Assembly (NCBI RefSeq): GCF_965363235.1
Contig: NC_134841.1
Span: forward strand, 61,463,078 to 61,527,077
Source: Mytilus galloprovincialis
Taxonomy: Eukaryota; Mollusca; Bivalvia; Mytilida; Mytilidae
DNA: 64,000 nucleotides
Direction: 5' to 3'
The translations under genes were made by a program, and so were the position numbers. Below the pieces are notes generated by a model. It was given only the letters and a program-made list of their open reading frames with translations, was not told the DNA's origin and searched no databases. Position 1 is the first letter of the stretch; each line of letters starts with the position of its first letter. Positions 32,401-41,900 of the stretch are shown piece by piece.

Positions 32401-32753
32401 TGAACTTGTGGTAAAACCAAAACAACAATAAAACATGCAAATTAAAGCTACAAAGAGGATGACCACTCAATTGAACAAGAAAATAGACAATGGGACATGA
32501 TTTGGGTAGAAGTCTTATACAGTCTTACACATAAAAAATATAAACAAAATACATAGTTTTACTTACTTACGAGCATATTGAAATGAGAACAAATATGAAA
32601 ACAAATTGGTTCATTGTTTTTACAAATTATTTTTATATTCCAAAGTCACCAGATATGTACTACAAGGTTATTGGAGAACAGCTAGGCGTGAAAGATATAC
32701 TGACCATGGCTAAACTGAGATTTGCTTTGGAGGTTTTGGATACGAACGCATGA
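22722..32753 (+). CDS. Armadillo-like/TIR/SAM-like domain protein, complete 9-exon gene
   Basis: CDS: 22722-23402, 24051-24357, 26104-26217, 27070-27270, 28070-28333, 30350-30582, 30964-31103, 31967-32027, 32646-32753 (2109 nt, 702 residues); all phases close. Residues 1-70 are charged (DEEEEKDDE). About 100-430 is helical with armadillo-like texture (TLGTLHNIAQDE, KRLASLAILANVV, EAVKALWTLSFD, RTCTKALWTM). A TIR domain spans about 454-590 (HVMISYNWGHQ, GMKVWMDIDDMHGST, ADIVLVCFSQKY, KIIPLKMEGGY, DGWLGFIIGAKLFYDFSGKY). The C-terminal part (about 625-695) has W-TPQRIAGWL and looks SAM-like. TIR domains act in innate-immune assembly or NAD+ cleavage. Here Asp486 stands where SARM1 has its catalytic Glu, so enzyme activity is uncertain. 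Related ARM-TIR proteins are expanded in bivalves. ATG context is strong (G at -3, G at +4). Intron 3 is GC-AG. Confidence 0.92.
23816..24003 (+). repeat. Interspersed repeat family A, 3' half, in ARM-TIR intron 1
   Basis: CCGTTAGTTTTCTCGTTTGA through GACTATGCGATAGGGGCTTT to CAATCATACCACATCTGC and a T-run ending about 35 bp before the exon 2 acceptor. The T-run may contribute pyrimidines near the acceptor. Confidence 0.75.
24051..24357 (+). CDS. ARM-TIR gene exon 2
   Basis: Acceptor ACTTTCAG|GAAAATG, donor A|GTAAGTTAAG (phase 1). It encodes TTTLGTLHNIAQDEDSIPKL, EIGIIEAVQPYI and RLASLAILANVVNEEE, two armadillo-like repeats. Upstream in-frame codons belong to the family A repeat and are not coding. 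Confidence 0.9.
24793..24868. repeat. Two-copy direct repeat
   Basis: TTTCGGAAGCTCCTGAGATC-GATGTCAGTAGA is repeated with a single mismatch about 45 bp downstream. In ARM-TIR intron 2. No further role is seen. Confidence 0.6.
24870..25760. other. ARM-TIR intron 2, middle part
   Basis: AT-rich intron with no recognised repeat or RNA gene. An open frame on the minus strand has no domain and is not supported. Confidence 0.45.
25763..25917. mobile_element. MITE family F, copy 2
   Basis: Shares GGCGGAT...TAGGGGG, GATTGTTGATTATATAGGGA-ATCAC and TTCTGGATCCG termini with 14673-14826. In ARM-TIR intron 2, about 190 bp before exon 3. Confidence 0.65.
26104..26217 (+). CDS. ARM-TIR gene exon 3, followed by a GC donor
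   Basis: Acceptor TTTTTTTTTCAG|CC. It encodes RMVARNNVNKRTVVTHGTLP and LLVELADQPKYTEEQR. The exon ends G|GCAAGT, a GC donor. The only nearby GT would shift the frame into an early stop in exon 4, while the GC donor gives an uninterrupted QREAVKALWTL junction. Confidence 0.88.
26218..26219 (+). promoter_or_regulatory. Non-canonical GC 5' splice site
   Basis: Sequence GAGAG|GCAAGT. GC-AG introns normally keep an otherwise strong donor, as here (AAGT at +3 to +6). Confidence 0.8.
26757..26925 (+). repeat. Interspersed repeat family B copy in ARM-TIR intron 3
   Basis: AAACTCATCGTAGATACCAG, GCCAGACGCGCGTTTCGTCT, ACAAAAGACTCATCAGTGAC, AAATGGCAAAATAAAGTGCG and GAGGACCAAAAATTTC, in family order. 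Confidence 0.85.
27070..27270 (+). CDS. ARM-TIR gene exon 4
   Basis: Acceptor CAATTTCAG|AG, donor AAATAG|GTGAGTTT (phase 1). It encodes EAVKALWTLSFDKQNQSEMI and RTCTKALWTMKDGLR, the last armadillo-like helices before the TIR domain. The donor region is duplicated downstream inside the intron (about 27760). Confidence 0.9.
27264..27960 (+). repeat. Tandem duplication of the exon 4/intron 4 junction region
   Basis: Copy A is 27264-27335 plus 27617-27735; copy B is about 27760-27960. Both have AAATAGGTGAGTTTA, TATTTTTTTCGACTTCAGTT, GGTAATGGTCTTCTTTCTTT and GTTAAAAACCTAGTTTGAA. Copy A is split by the MITE at 27336-27616; copy B keeps the uninterrupted site. Confidence 0.85.
27336..27616. mobile_element. 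PIF/Harbinger-like MITE with TAA target duplication
   Basis: Exact inverted termini GGCAGCAACCATTTGATTTT-CTGGGGGG and complement. The inner part holds pyrimidine/purine tracts and GCCTGCGGC. TAA lies directly on both sides (27333-27335 and 27617-27619), and the neighbouring duplicate reads GGTAATGGTC without the element. A 3-bp TWA duplication is typical of PIF/Harbinger. 281 bp, noncoding; frames inside are homopolymer artefacts. Confidence 0.88.
28070..28333 (+). CDS. ARM-TIR gene exon 5 (TIR domain, first half)
   Basis: Acceptor CTTTTTCAG|TT, donor GCAG|GTATTT (phase 1). It encodes HVMISYNWGHQKIMKHICSF, GMKVWMDIDDMHGSTLQAM and ADIVLVCFSQKYKNSDNCRA: TIR box 1 (ISY), the BB-loop region and the WMDIDDM motif. 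Confidence 0.93.
28648..28750. repeat. Short inverted repeat (foldback) in ARM-TIR intron 5
   Basis: TTCAATATCACACCTGTATC near 28650 is mirrored by GATACGGTGTGTGATATTGAA near 28726-28746, with a ~50-bp spacer containing GAGCTC. Further GATATCGATATC-type palindromic motifs follow at 28920-28940. Probably a degenerate element. Confidence 0.55.
28770..30345. other. ARM-TIR intron 5, remainder
   Basis: AT-rich intron. Two overlapping plus-strand open frames near 29560-29930 show no domain and no plausible splice partners. Nothing else supportable. Confidence 0.5.
30350..30582 (+). CDS. ARM-TIR gene exon 6 (TIR domain, second half)
   Basis: Acceptor TTTTATTAG|AG, donor CAG|GTATTACG (phase 0). 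It encodes EAEYAFQLKKKIIPLKMEGG, DGWLGFIIGAKLFYDFSGKY and a final helix MKELIKDVQTSLQEM. Confidence 0.92.
30964..31103 (+). CDS. ARM-TIR gene exon 7 (SAM-like, first part)
   Basis: Acceptor TCTGTTTAAG|GCA, donor CCAAG|GTATAC (phase 2). It encodes a Ser/Thr linker then IDKIKKWTPQRIAGWLDKNS. The W..........WL spacing resembles the start of SAM domains, but this is not certain. The exon's last 17 bases belong to the minisatellite that fills the next intron. Confidence 0.88.
31087..31637 (+). repeat. Minisatellite carrying repeated copies of an exon-intron junction
   Basis: About 14 units of roughly 38 bp (AACAGTTTACCAAGGTATAC-TAGTAGGTTTAGAATAAG) begin inside exon 7 and run through intron 7. The first unit contains the true donor CCAAG|GTATAC; later units repeat it exactly (about 31172 and 31282) or with changes (CCAAGGCATAC, CCAATGTATAC, CCAAGGTGTAG). 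Confidence 0.88.
31967..32027 (+). CDS. ARM-TIR gene exon 8
   Basis: Acceptor ATTTTTACAG|A, donor GAG|GTATGA. It encodes NLLGRLTGIEIAFLCVLVNE. A 61-nt exon within the SAM-like segment. Confidence 0.85.
32270..32365 (+). repeat. Interspersed repeat family G, copy 1
   Basis: GGAAAATCAATTCGGAAAGT, AATCACATGGCAAAATTAAA and AACGAATGGACAAGAACTGT align with 63685-63790. In ARM-TIR intron 8, after an (A)nC-rich patch at 32160-32205. Confidence 0.6.
32646..32753 (+). CDS. ARM-TIR gene exon 9 (stop)
   Basis: Acceptor ATATTCCAAAG|TCA. It encodes MYYKVIGEQLGVKDILTMAK and LRFALEVLDTNA, then TGA. The L-G-V-K-x2-L-x3-A-K-L pattern fits the C-terminal helix of SAM-like folds. Confidence 0.88.
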   Translation, partial: SPDMYYKVIGEQLGVKDILTMAKLRFALEVLDTNA

Positions 32754-33013
32754 TACATCATCCCACCGAGCAACAGTGTTATATTAAAAGAGGATGTAGC
32801 AAAACTGGAAAGAATATTGTCATTCTTGGTCGAACGTTGATAATTCTAGAGAAAAATCCTTATCAATGTACATATATTGGACAATAACTGATATGAGATT
32901 GTGCCAATTGTAATACATAACTTGTGAACACATAAAGATGGTTGTTTGACTTTTTTCTTATTTTTTAGATTATTTGAGTACTTAATACATCTTAATGTAC
33001 TTTAATTCTGACC

Positions 33014-33665
33014 ATTGAATAAACTCATCATAGTTACCAGGATTAAATTTTGTACTAACGCCAGACGCGCGTTTCTACAAAAGACTCATCAGTGATGCTC
33101 GAATCCAAAAAAAGCTAAAATGGCCAAATAAAGCACAAAGTTTGAGAGCATTGAGGACCAAAATTACTAAAAGTTTTGCCAAATACAGCTGAGGTTATCT
33201 ATTCCTGAGGTAGATAAACCTTAGTATTTGAAAAATTTAAAAGTTTTGTAAACAGTTAATTTATAAATATGACCATATCAATGATAATTCATGTCAGCCC
33301 AGGAGTGCTGGCTACTGGACTGGTGATACCCTCGGGGAATTAAAACTCCATCAGCAGTGGCTTCGACCCAGTGGTTGTAAATAAACTCATCTTAGAAACT
33401 AGGATTAAACTTTGTACTAACGCCAGACGCGCGTTTCGTCTAAAAAAGACTCATCAGTGACGTCCGAATCCAAAAAAGTTAAACAGGCCAAATAAAGTAC
33501 GAAGTTGAAGAGCACTGAGGACAAAAAATCCTGAACGTTTTGCTAAATGCAGCTAAGATAATCTATTCCTGAGGTAAAAAAACCCTTAGTGTTTCAAATA
33601 TTCAAAAGTTTTGTAAACAGTTAATTTATAAATATGACCATATCAATGACAATGCATGTCAGCAC
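33014..33665 (+). repeat. Two tandem copies of interspersed repeat family B with a shared tail
   Basis: Copy 1 (33014-33376) and copy 2 (33378-33665) both have GCCAGACGCGCGTTTC, AAAAGACTCATCAGTGA, TGAGGTA and then TTTTGTAAACAGTTAATTTA and TAAATATGACCATATCAATG. The extended tail shows that the full family is longer than most copies in the window. The first copy begins with AATAAA, which could serve the ARM-TIR gene as a poly(A) signal. Confidence 0.8.
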
Positions 33666-33669
33666 AGAA

Positions 33670-34415
33670 GTGCTGTCCCAAATATTTGAATTTCTTTGTT
33701 TTTGTAACATTATAAGAAAAGTGGTTTGGTTAGCCTTTAAACCAGGTTCAACCCACCATTTTTTCGTAAAATGTGCTGTACAAAGTCAAAAATACGGCTG
33801 TTGTTATAAAATACATGTAGTTGATTTCTATGTTTGTTGGCGCTCGTTTTTGCTGCACTTCAAAGTTCCTGTTATTCCTTTGTTTTCTTCTTATAGGCAC
33901 TGTGTTACCTTTTCAGTTTGTTACCTTGATTTTTTTCAATCGATTTATGACCTTTGAACACCGGTATACTACTGATGCCGTTAGTAACTGCATCTAAAGT
34001 TTACCTTGTTTGTGTTTCTTTAATATGACGCCTTATCAATCGAATATTAGGAAGCACAACAGGCTAATACTTGAACAAGTTAGTGTTAATCTTAACTATA
34101 CTGTAAAATGTCTGTTAAAATATGAAGTTGAATACAATTGGTATCAAAGTATAAAGCGCAAATATAACTATATCTTTATATTTGCTAGTTCAATATAACA
34201 AATGCTGTGTAGTATGTTATCAATCTTAATTTTCTTTTATGTTTTGTTCATTTTCATATATTCTGTATTTGGTCATGTTATTCACGTCATGACATTTGGT
34301 GCAAAAAGAGGTTCAACAATCCATTATATAGATGATTGGTCTATGAACAAGAGACTATGTATAATATATCATGTACTGTGTTATAACTATGGATTCTACT
34401 AACGAGAAAAGGTAA
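33670..34415. other. Intergenic stretch between the convergent genes, no gene seen
   Basis: Open frames up to about 107 codons occur, but they are Phe/Cys/Tyr-rich, lack domains and start inside a repeat tail. Not supported as genes. Confidence 0.5.
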
Positions 34416-34419
34416 CACT

Positions 34420-34690
34420 AGACCACCGAAAGCTAAATTTAAATTCAGTCTAGGTGGCCGATTCGTCTAGAGCGCTGGACGCAGTGCAGTCGGTGGTGTC
34501 ACGACATCTCAAATATCATGATTTCAAATTCCGGCGAACAAAGACCAAACATTTGTTTCGACAAATTTGAAGATTTGGTATTGTTGTGCTGTTATTTAGA
34601 GTTATAATGAATATAGCTTTTGTCTGCTCTATGGTCGGGTTGTTGTCGCTTTGACACATTCCCCATTTCTTTTCTCAATTTTGATATGTT
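34420..34690 (+). mobile_element. tRNA-derived SINE, copy 1, with family D tail
   Basis: AGTCTAGGTGGCCGATTCGTCTAGAGCGCTGGAC resembles the 5' half of a type II (Ser/Leu-like) tRNA with box A. A degenerate box B-like TTTCAAATTCCGG follows. After TATTGTTGTGCTGTTATTTA comes the terminal phrase of repeat family D (CTCTATGGTCGGGTTGTTGT...), suggesting that family D supplies the SINE tail. Confidence 0.6.
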
Positions 34691-34879
34691 TTCAGCCATG
34701 TATCACATTCACTGGGATCCATTTGATGGATCTGTCGTAGAGTTGTAACTTGTTTAGACGTACTTATCAAATAGTTATTTCTGTGACTGCATCTTACGAT
34801 CCTTAGAGACCGATGATTTAGCTTATCTGCAATCAATTCCACCTTCATGTCTCATATATAGTGTACTGTGATAAAGATA

Positions 34880-35100
34880 ACAATAGGCAACCGAAAGCTG
34901 AATGTTAAGTTCAGTCTAGGTGACCGAGTGGTCAAGAGCGCTCGACATAGTGCAAGCGGTGTTGTCTCGATCCTTCAAATCACGGCGAAGAAAGAACAAA
35001 AATTTGCTACTGCAAATTTAAAGATTGATATTGTTGTGCTGATATTAAGAGTATGAGTGTGCGTTTGCATGCGTGTCAAATATTTCCTCATTGCTGATTT
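34880..35100 (+). mobile_element. tRNA-derived SINE, copy 2
   Basis: Better head: GTCTAGGTGACCGAGTGGTC-AAGAGCGCTCGAC, then GTGTTGTCTCGATCC and ATATTGTTGTGCTGATATTA. The same family as 34420, in the same orientation about 460 bp downstream. Lacks a clean acceptor stem, so not a tRNA gene. Confidence 0.6.
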
Positions 35101-35104
35101 TCGT

Positions 35105-35869
35105 TAAATTGCGGTAACTCTAGTTGGTTATTCTCCCATTAGCAATTAAATATCATTTTTTTTATTATGGTGGTCTAGTTTAACTTTGTTTTGTTGGTAA
35201 TTATCATTTGAATAGTGATTAATGATGAAAGTCATATAATTATGATTTATTCAAAAGTTCCTATAAAAAGGTATAAAACAATAGAACAAACATATAAGAT
35301 AAGATAACACAAAACAAAATTAAAAAATGAAGAAACAATTAACAGACATTGCCGTTTGTTAGTCAGAAAATCAGTATGAAAATGTCTTGTAATTGTTACA
35401 CAATACTGTAATGGTATTAATTTTTATCTACTTTCAAATTTCACAGTTGATTCAGTAATATAATTTCATTTCTAATTATTTGAGGGGTTTTATTTTAAAT
35501 TGTTTTAGAAAACAATTTTTAATGATATTTATTATGTTATAAATGTATTTTTCGAGGATTTTTGTTGTTCGTTCTTTTAAAGAAACGCACTGTAATAATA
35601 ATAATATGGCAAGCAGTTGCAGATCAGTACGAAAAAAACCTATCAATTGCATAGAGATATGTGCATAAAATACAGCAAGATATGTGCATAAAATATGTAT
35701 CAGTTTCATTGAGCTACATTCAAGGATATATTTGCGCTTTATTTTTTCATACAGTTTGATGTCTAGGACTTTTATATACAACTCAATTTTTTCAACTAGT
35801 TGACAAAATAGGTTAAATCATATATAAACGATATAAGCCATGTATCTCATTATATCATTATCAAGTTCA
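35105..35869. other. 3' flank of the thrombospondin-repeat gene
   Basis: AT-rich, includes the probable 3' UTR of the minus-strand gene. A poly(A) signal candidate lies at 35738-35743. The minus-strand open frame to 35476 is not supported. Confidence 0.45.
35738..35743 (-). terminator. Candidate poly(A) signal of the thrombospondin-repeat gene
   Basis: AATAAA on the minus strand about 127 bp after the TAA stop at 35870. Position is plausible; chance occurrence cannot be excluded. Confidence 0.4.
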
Positions 35870-35949
35870 TTAATACCACAACACTGTCAACAGCATCCTT
35901 ATTGTTCCAATCATACATACAACAGTCACCAGTGATATGGTCGATATTT
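35870..35949 (-). CDS. Thrombospondin-repeat gene exon 16 (hydrophobic C-terminus, stop)
   Basis: Acceptor CTCTGTTTCAG|AA, phase 1 from exon 15. It encodes [20 protein letters not shown] and LTVLWY, then TAA. About 20 apolar residues end the protein with no basic cytoplasmic tail, so a GPI-attachment signal is more likely than a stable transmembrane anchor; the small residues S-G-A-D just before could hold the omega site. It is the only acceptor downstream of exon 15 that I found to fit. Confidence 0.75.
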
Positions 35950-38900
35950 CTGAAACAGAGTAAACAATTATATTGAATTTCCGTCTCCGGATAAAATTTT
36001 AAAGCCCTTAATGGAGTTCAATCTACCATTTTTACTACAGTCTACCAAAGAGTAAAATCACAGGACAAAATATGAATAGCCTTTTTACCGATACGTTTAT
36101 TTTCAAACCTAATTTCAGTGATATTTCAGGATAACCCCAAAACGTTGAAAAGTATCTAATTCCCATAAATTATATTTATGTAACGGTTTTCACATGTTAA
36201 TATAATAGAAAAGTCGTCTCATCTGTAAGTTAACGACTGCGTCCTATTTTAAATATTTCATTTGAGTGATGAATTGCATTATGGGTGATGTTTGAATAGC
36301 AAGAGACGTTTATCATATTGCCGCATTGTCAATACTTGTTGAATTGCATTATGGGTGATGTTTAAATAGCAAGAGATGTTTATCCATGTTGTTGCATTGT
36401 CATAACTTGTTGAATTGTATTATGGCTGATGTTTGAAAAGCAAGAGACGTTTATCCTATTTTCCGCATTGCCATAACTTGTTGAATTACATTATGGGTGA
36501 TGTTTGAATAGCAAGAGACGTTTATCCTATTGCCGCATTGTCATAACTTGTTGAATTGCATTATGGGTGATGTTTGAATAGCAAGAGACGTTTATCCTAT
36601 TTGTCTCATTGACACAACTTGTTGAATTACATTATGGGTGATGTTTGAATAGCAAGAGACGTTTATTCTATTGCCGCATTGTCATAACTTGTTGAATTGC
36701 ATTATTGGTGATGTTTGAATAGCAAGAGACGTTTATCATATTGCCGCATTGTCAATACTTGTTGAATTGCATTATGGGTGATGTTTAAATAGCAAGAGAT
36801 GTTTATCCATGTTGTTGCATTGTCATAACTTGTTGAATTGTATTATGGCTGATGTTTGAAAAGCAAGAGACGTTTATCTTATTTTCCGCATTGCCATAAC
36901 TTGTTGAATTACATTATGGGTGATGTTTGAATAGCAAGAGACGTTTATCCTATTGCCGCATTGTCATAAATTGTTGAATTGCATTATGGGTGATGTTTGA
37001 ATAGCAAGAGATGTTTATCCTATTTGTCTCATTGACACAACTTGTTGAATTACATTATGGGTGATGTTTGAATAGCAAGAGACGTTTATTCTATTGCCGC
37101 ATTGTCATAACTTGTTGAATTGCATTATTGGTGATGTTTGAATAGCAAGAGACGTTTATCATATTGCCGCATTGTCATAACTTGTTGAATTGCATTATGG
37201 GTGATGTTTGAATAGCAAGAGACGTTTATCCTATTATGCATTGTCATAACTTGTTGAATTGCATCATGGGTGATGTTTGAAAAGCAAGAGACGTTTATCC
37301 TATTTGTCGCATTGCCGTAACTTGTTGAATTGCATTATGGGTGATGTTTGAATAACAAGAGACGTTTATCCTATTTGCCTCATTGCCACAACTTGTTGAA
37401 TTACATTATGGGTGATATTTGAATAGCAAGAGACGTTTATTCTATTGCCGCATTGTCATAACTTGTTGAATTGCATTATGGGTGATGTTTGAATAGCAAG
37501 AGACGATTATCATATTGCCCCATTGTCAATAATTGTTGAATTGCATTATGGGTGATGTTTGAGTAGCAAGAGACGTTTATCCTATTATGCATTGTCATAA
37601 CTTGTTGAATTGCATCATGGGTGATGTTTGAAAAGCAAGAGACGTTTATCCTATTATGCATTGTCATAACTTGTTGAATTGCATTATGGGTGATGTTTGA
37701 ATAGCAAGAGACGTTTATCCTATTATGCATTGTCATTACTTGTTGAATTGCATCATGGGTGATTTTTGAAAAGCAAGAGACGTTTATCATATTGCCGCAT
37801 TGTCATAACTTGTTGAATTGCATCATGGGTGATGTTTGAATAGCAAGAGACGTTTATCCTATTATGCATTGTCATAACTTGTTGAATTGCATCATGGGTG
37901 ATCTATATTGCTTCATGAGATTTGAATATTGGCCAGCTACTGTTGCACCTTATTTGTCATAATATATTGATAACCAGGATATATTAAGTGAAAAAGAAAA
38001 TAATAAACTTGCTTGCAATTTAACGGAGGTCTACATTGTACATACTGAAGAATTGAAAAACCGATAATAAATTCTCGAAAATTTATGTACTTGCACTTGC
38101 GAAAATATATACAAATATTTCAAATAATGTAAAGATAAAACATAAGACAGATCCCTGCACTACACATAATACATATACTACATAAAATGTAAAACAAAAA
38201 CACCGTGCAATATTTTTGGAGTATAATCCATTCAATAATGTATGGATTATGAACTTCTAATTAAAAACAAAATTGAATGTGTTTAAAATACTTGAATGTC
38301 TAAGTTTTACTATAAAAAAAGAATACGGACACATTTTTGTAAAAGAAAATCATTCATATTATTAAAATCTTTATAAATGCAAATTTTTTAATTGATGGCT
38401 TCCCCTACATTAGTGAGCCGATATTTTCCCGTATGCAATAACATAAACAACAAGATCTCTCGTCAGAACTTCAGTCACCACACAGTAACAAAGTGTGAGA
38501 AGAAACCCGTGATGAATGAATGTAAATAAACATGTACGGGAAGGGAAATAGTAATATCTGGTTCTCCAAGAATTGACAGCTCTAAGGAAAAGTTTTATAA
38601 TAACTTCCCAGTTAAAATAATAAAAATATTATATGGCTTTTAAATTTACTCATGTTCATTTGATCACGTTCTCTGTGTTGATTGTTTACCCATGTTACGA
38701 TCCAACTAACTTTGGCAACAAACTCGGGAGTTAATTATCTCAACAATCTTAGAATGCCATTTGATTTTTGATAATACGTTATAGATTCGTAATAAATGTA
38801 AAACAACCCGTACATACATGACTCAGTTTCGTATGTATGAATGCATTGATATAATAATTATATATCACATTATAATTATAAGAAACTCGTTTTATATGGC

Positions 38901-41900
38901 TTTAAACTTTTTGTAAAAAATGAATGTCAAAATTCTATTTATTGTTTACGAGTCTTTCAGAAGTTACTTACTATCAGCACCGCTAGGACAAGTCGCTAAA
39001 ACATATGGATCACAACTGGCAAATGACGTTGTCTCATCGCTGCCATCCTCGCAGTCTTCGTCGCAGTCACATTTAAATGCCTCATCAATACAAGAAATGG
39101 ACCCATGCTGACATGAAAACCATCCCGTTGGACATGTCTACCAAGAAAACCAATACATTATTTAATAGACATTAAGGAGAAATAACTTTGTCATCTAAAA
39201 CTTATGTTTCAATTTAAATCAGTTCAGACCAGTTTGATAAATTTTGATAAACCATATATTCATTTCAAAAATGAACTCGACATTTTCTACCAAATCATTT
39301 GATTTTTTCAGTTTAGTCCAGGATGGTGCAAAATCTGTATTATTCAAATTTGCTGATTTTCATAGCTGAATACGGAAAAATTTGAAATGAGATAAAAAAT
39401 AATGCAACATATACATATTTTATTTAATCATCAGTTTTTATCAATGTCTGTAGTTTAGTGTGTTTTGTTTTCAACTTCCTTTTCACTCTTTTTTACACAA
39501 ATGAACAATTCATAACATAAGAACAATAACATCAATAAATGTATTTAGAAATACTACAACTTAACCACTGAAACCTACTTGTACGTATGCCCCATATCCT
39601 GACGTTGGACAAGCTTGTATGTTGCAGTTGCCATATTCGCTCGATGAACCACTACAAGGAAGTCCGCCATTATCTGGCCTTGGATCATCACATACTCTCA
39701 TTCTTGATTGACGACCACCACCACAAGAAACTGAACACACACCCCAAGACTGCCATTGTCCCCATGCCCCATCAACTGTTTGGAAAAATTTGCAATGTGT
39801 GAATACAATTATCTTATGGAAGAAAATACAGAAATAGATAAATATAAATAATTTAAGTGGGGTATTTTTCAGGTATTCCGTGGTTCGACAAAACCTATAC
39901 TGAGCGCCAATGAAACACAACACTTGGTTTTTCAAAATTAAAATTTATATTAGAAATGATAATCCTTCAAAATAAATTGTTCTTGAAAATTAACAATTTT
40001 AACAATAGAACGATATCAAACAAAAATGTTTCATTGTCATCTTTCGGGCACAATAGGTAAACGAAACATCCAATAAGGAATCATCAACTCACATACCTAA
40101 CAAAAATTGTTACAACCCAGAGGTGCAGCGCAATCTCGACAGCGCCGTAGAATTGATCATCCCGGACGTTTAATGTGATCCCGAGGAATGTCATTCCACT
40201 TGTCCCGCAAAGCAAACTCAAGCTGACTTTATGACATTGGTGGTGGTTTTCATCGTCTAAACCATGTCAAATCTGGTGCAAAATTTGCTCGATCGGACCA
40301 AAATCCGACGAAAAGCCTGACTGTTGGCCAAGGCGAGTCCAAATGTCTATGTAGCCACCACTGACGGTTTTTGGTACATAATGAATGATTTTTGGTCTAC
40401 AGAATTCAATGTTTTCGCCAGACGGCCGTTTAGATGTCACTAAGGAAAGACTGTGGTGCTCTTTTCGCAAATGGTGCTTTACTGAAATTGCTCCAAAGGT
40501 TCTACCGGGACTACTATTGAACTCTCGTGACCTTTGGACAACAATCAGAGTCGATATCGGATATGTTAAAGACCAAATGTATCGGTCTTGCTGGGCGTTT
40601 CTTGCTTTTTGTACCCCGGGATGTGGCTTATCATTAAATGATTCATTTTGGTTGAATTTGTGGATGTTTTTAGTTATTGTAGAGGCTACAACTTCAGTCT
40701 TCTCGTAATTGTATGCTGTGAAAGGCTTCATTGGATCATGCCAAATTTATTGACAATTAAGCTGGGAAAATTCACGATATTAGCCAAGCTTTAAATGACA
40801 AAATCGTAAAAATGGTGCGTATGTTGAAAAGCGGTGAACTCGGTTTATGTTCGTTCAAAATAACCCTTGCTTCGCATTTGTTCCAAAAATCACTCAACAG
40901 TAAAGTTGTCGACAATTGTCTTAAAAGTGATTTTCAACCAACTATACAAAGTTCTAATATAAATAAAATAAAAATTATAAGATTTTTTTAAAAATAAAAA
41001 TGTTGCGTTTTCATTGGCACTCAGTATATATTTTAGCAAAGTTTTAAAATTTTAACACAAACAACCCCTTCCCCCTTATATTCCATATCAGTAACCAAAT
41101 CAGGCTGGCGTCCATAAATGTTCGAGGGAATAACTACAACAAAACAAAAAACTCTTGGGCCAAAAGCTTCCTTGTAAGTGCAGGAGCCACCGATCAACAG
41201 AATCATTTAAGGAATAGTAAACTCTAAGATATATCCTCCTTTTACTGATGCTGCTGGAATGATGTTCAATAGAAACGAATGATTTACATTAGAAAACCGC
41301 CATTTATTTGCTGCCATTGGATAATCAAAAATTCTTATTTTTTAATTTCATTTAGTATCACAATTGACAGAACACATAACCCAAAACGCTATTGTCCAAT
41401 TGCACGATGCTTTTATTTTGTTTAAAATAATTATATCAGGATGTGTGAAAAAAACTTATCAAAGATACCAGGTCTACGATTTTGTACGCCAGATGCACTT
41501 TTTGTCTTCCCCTGACTAATCAGTGACACTCTCAAGATCAACACTGTTACAAGGCTAAGTAAGATACCAAGTTTAGTAGCATTCAGGACCCAAATTTCTG
41601 AAATATTTTTACTAAATCTAGTTACGGTAATCTATTTTTGAGATAGGAAATTCTTAGTATTTACAACCATAAGTGCCGACGCCTGGTTTGGTTGTTCACA
41701 ATTCTCTATGGACGACAAGTTTAAAGATAGTCATTTTTAAGTATGATATTGCCATTGACTCCATATGTTACTATCCAATAGTTTCCGCTCGTTTAAAAAC
41801 AAAATAAGTTTTAGACAAAGCGATTTTTAAACTTTTATATAAAAAAGAAGATGAGGTATGACTGCCAATGAGACAACCGTCCACAAGAGACCAAAATGAC

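Noticed and set aside
33634-34402. Three consecutive plus-strand open frames between the two convergent genes
   Set aside because: Composition is AT-driven (Phe, Tyr, Ile, Cys), the first starts in a family B repeat tail, and no splice logic links them.
37476-37790. Minus-strand open frame with repeating [20 protein letters not shown]
   Set aside because: It exists only because some units of the 70-bp satellite are 69 bp long; no start context, splice sites or domain.
40385-40708. Plus-strand open frame of 107 codons
   Set aside because: Shadow of the Tc1/mariner transposase relic on the opposite strand.
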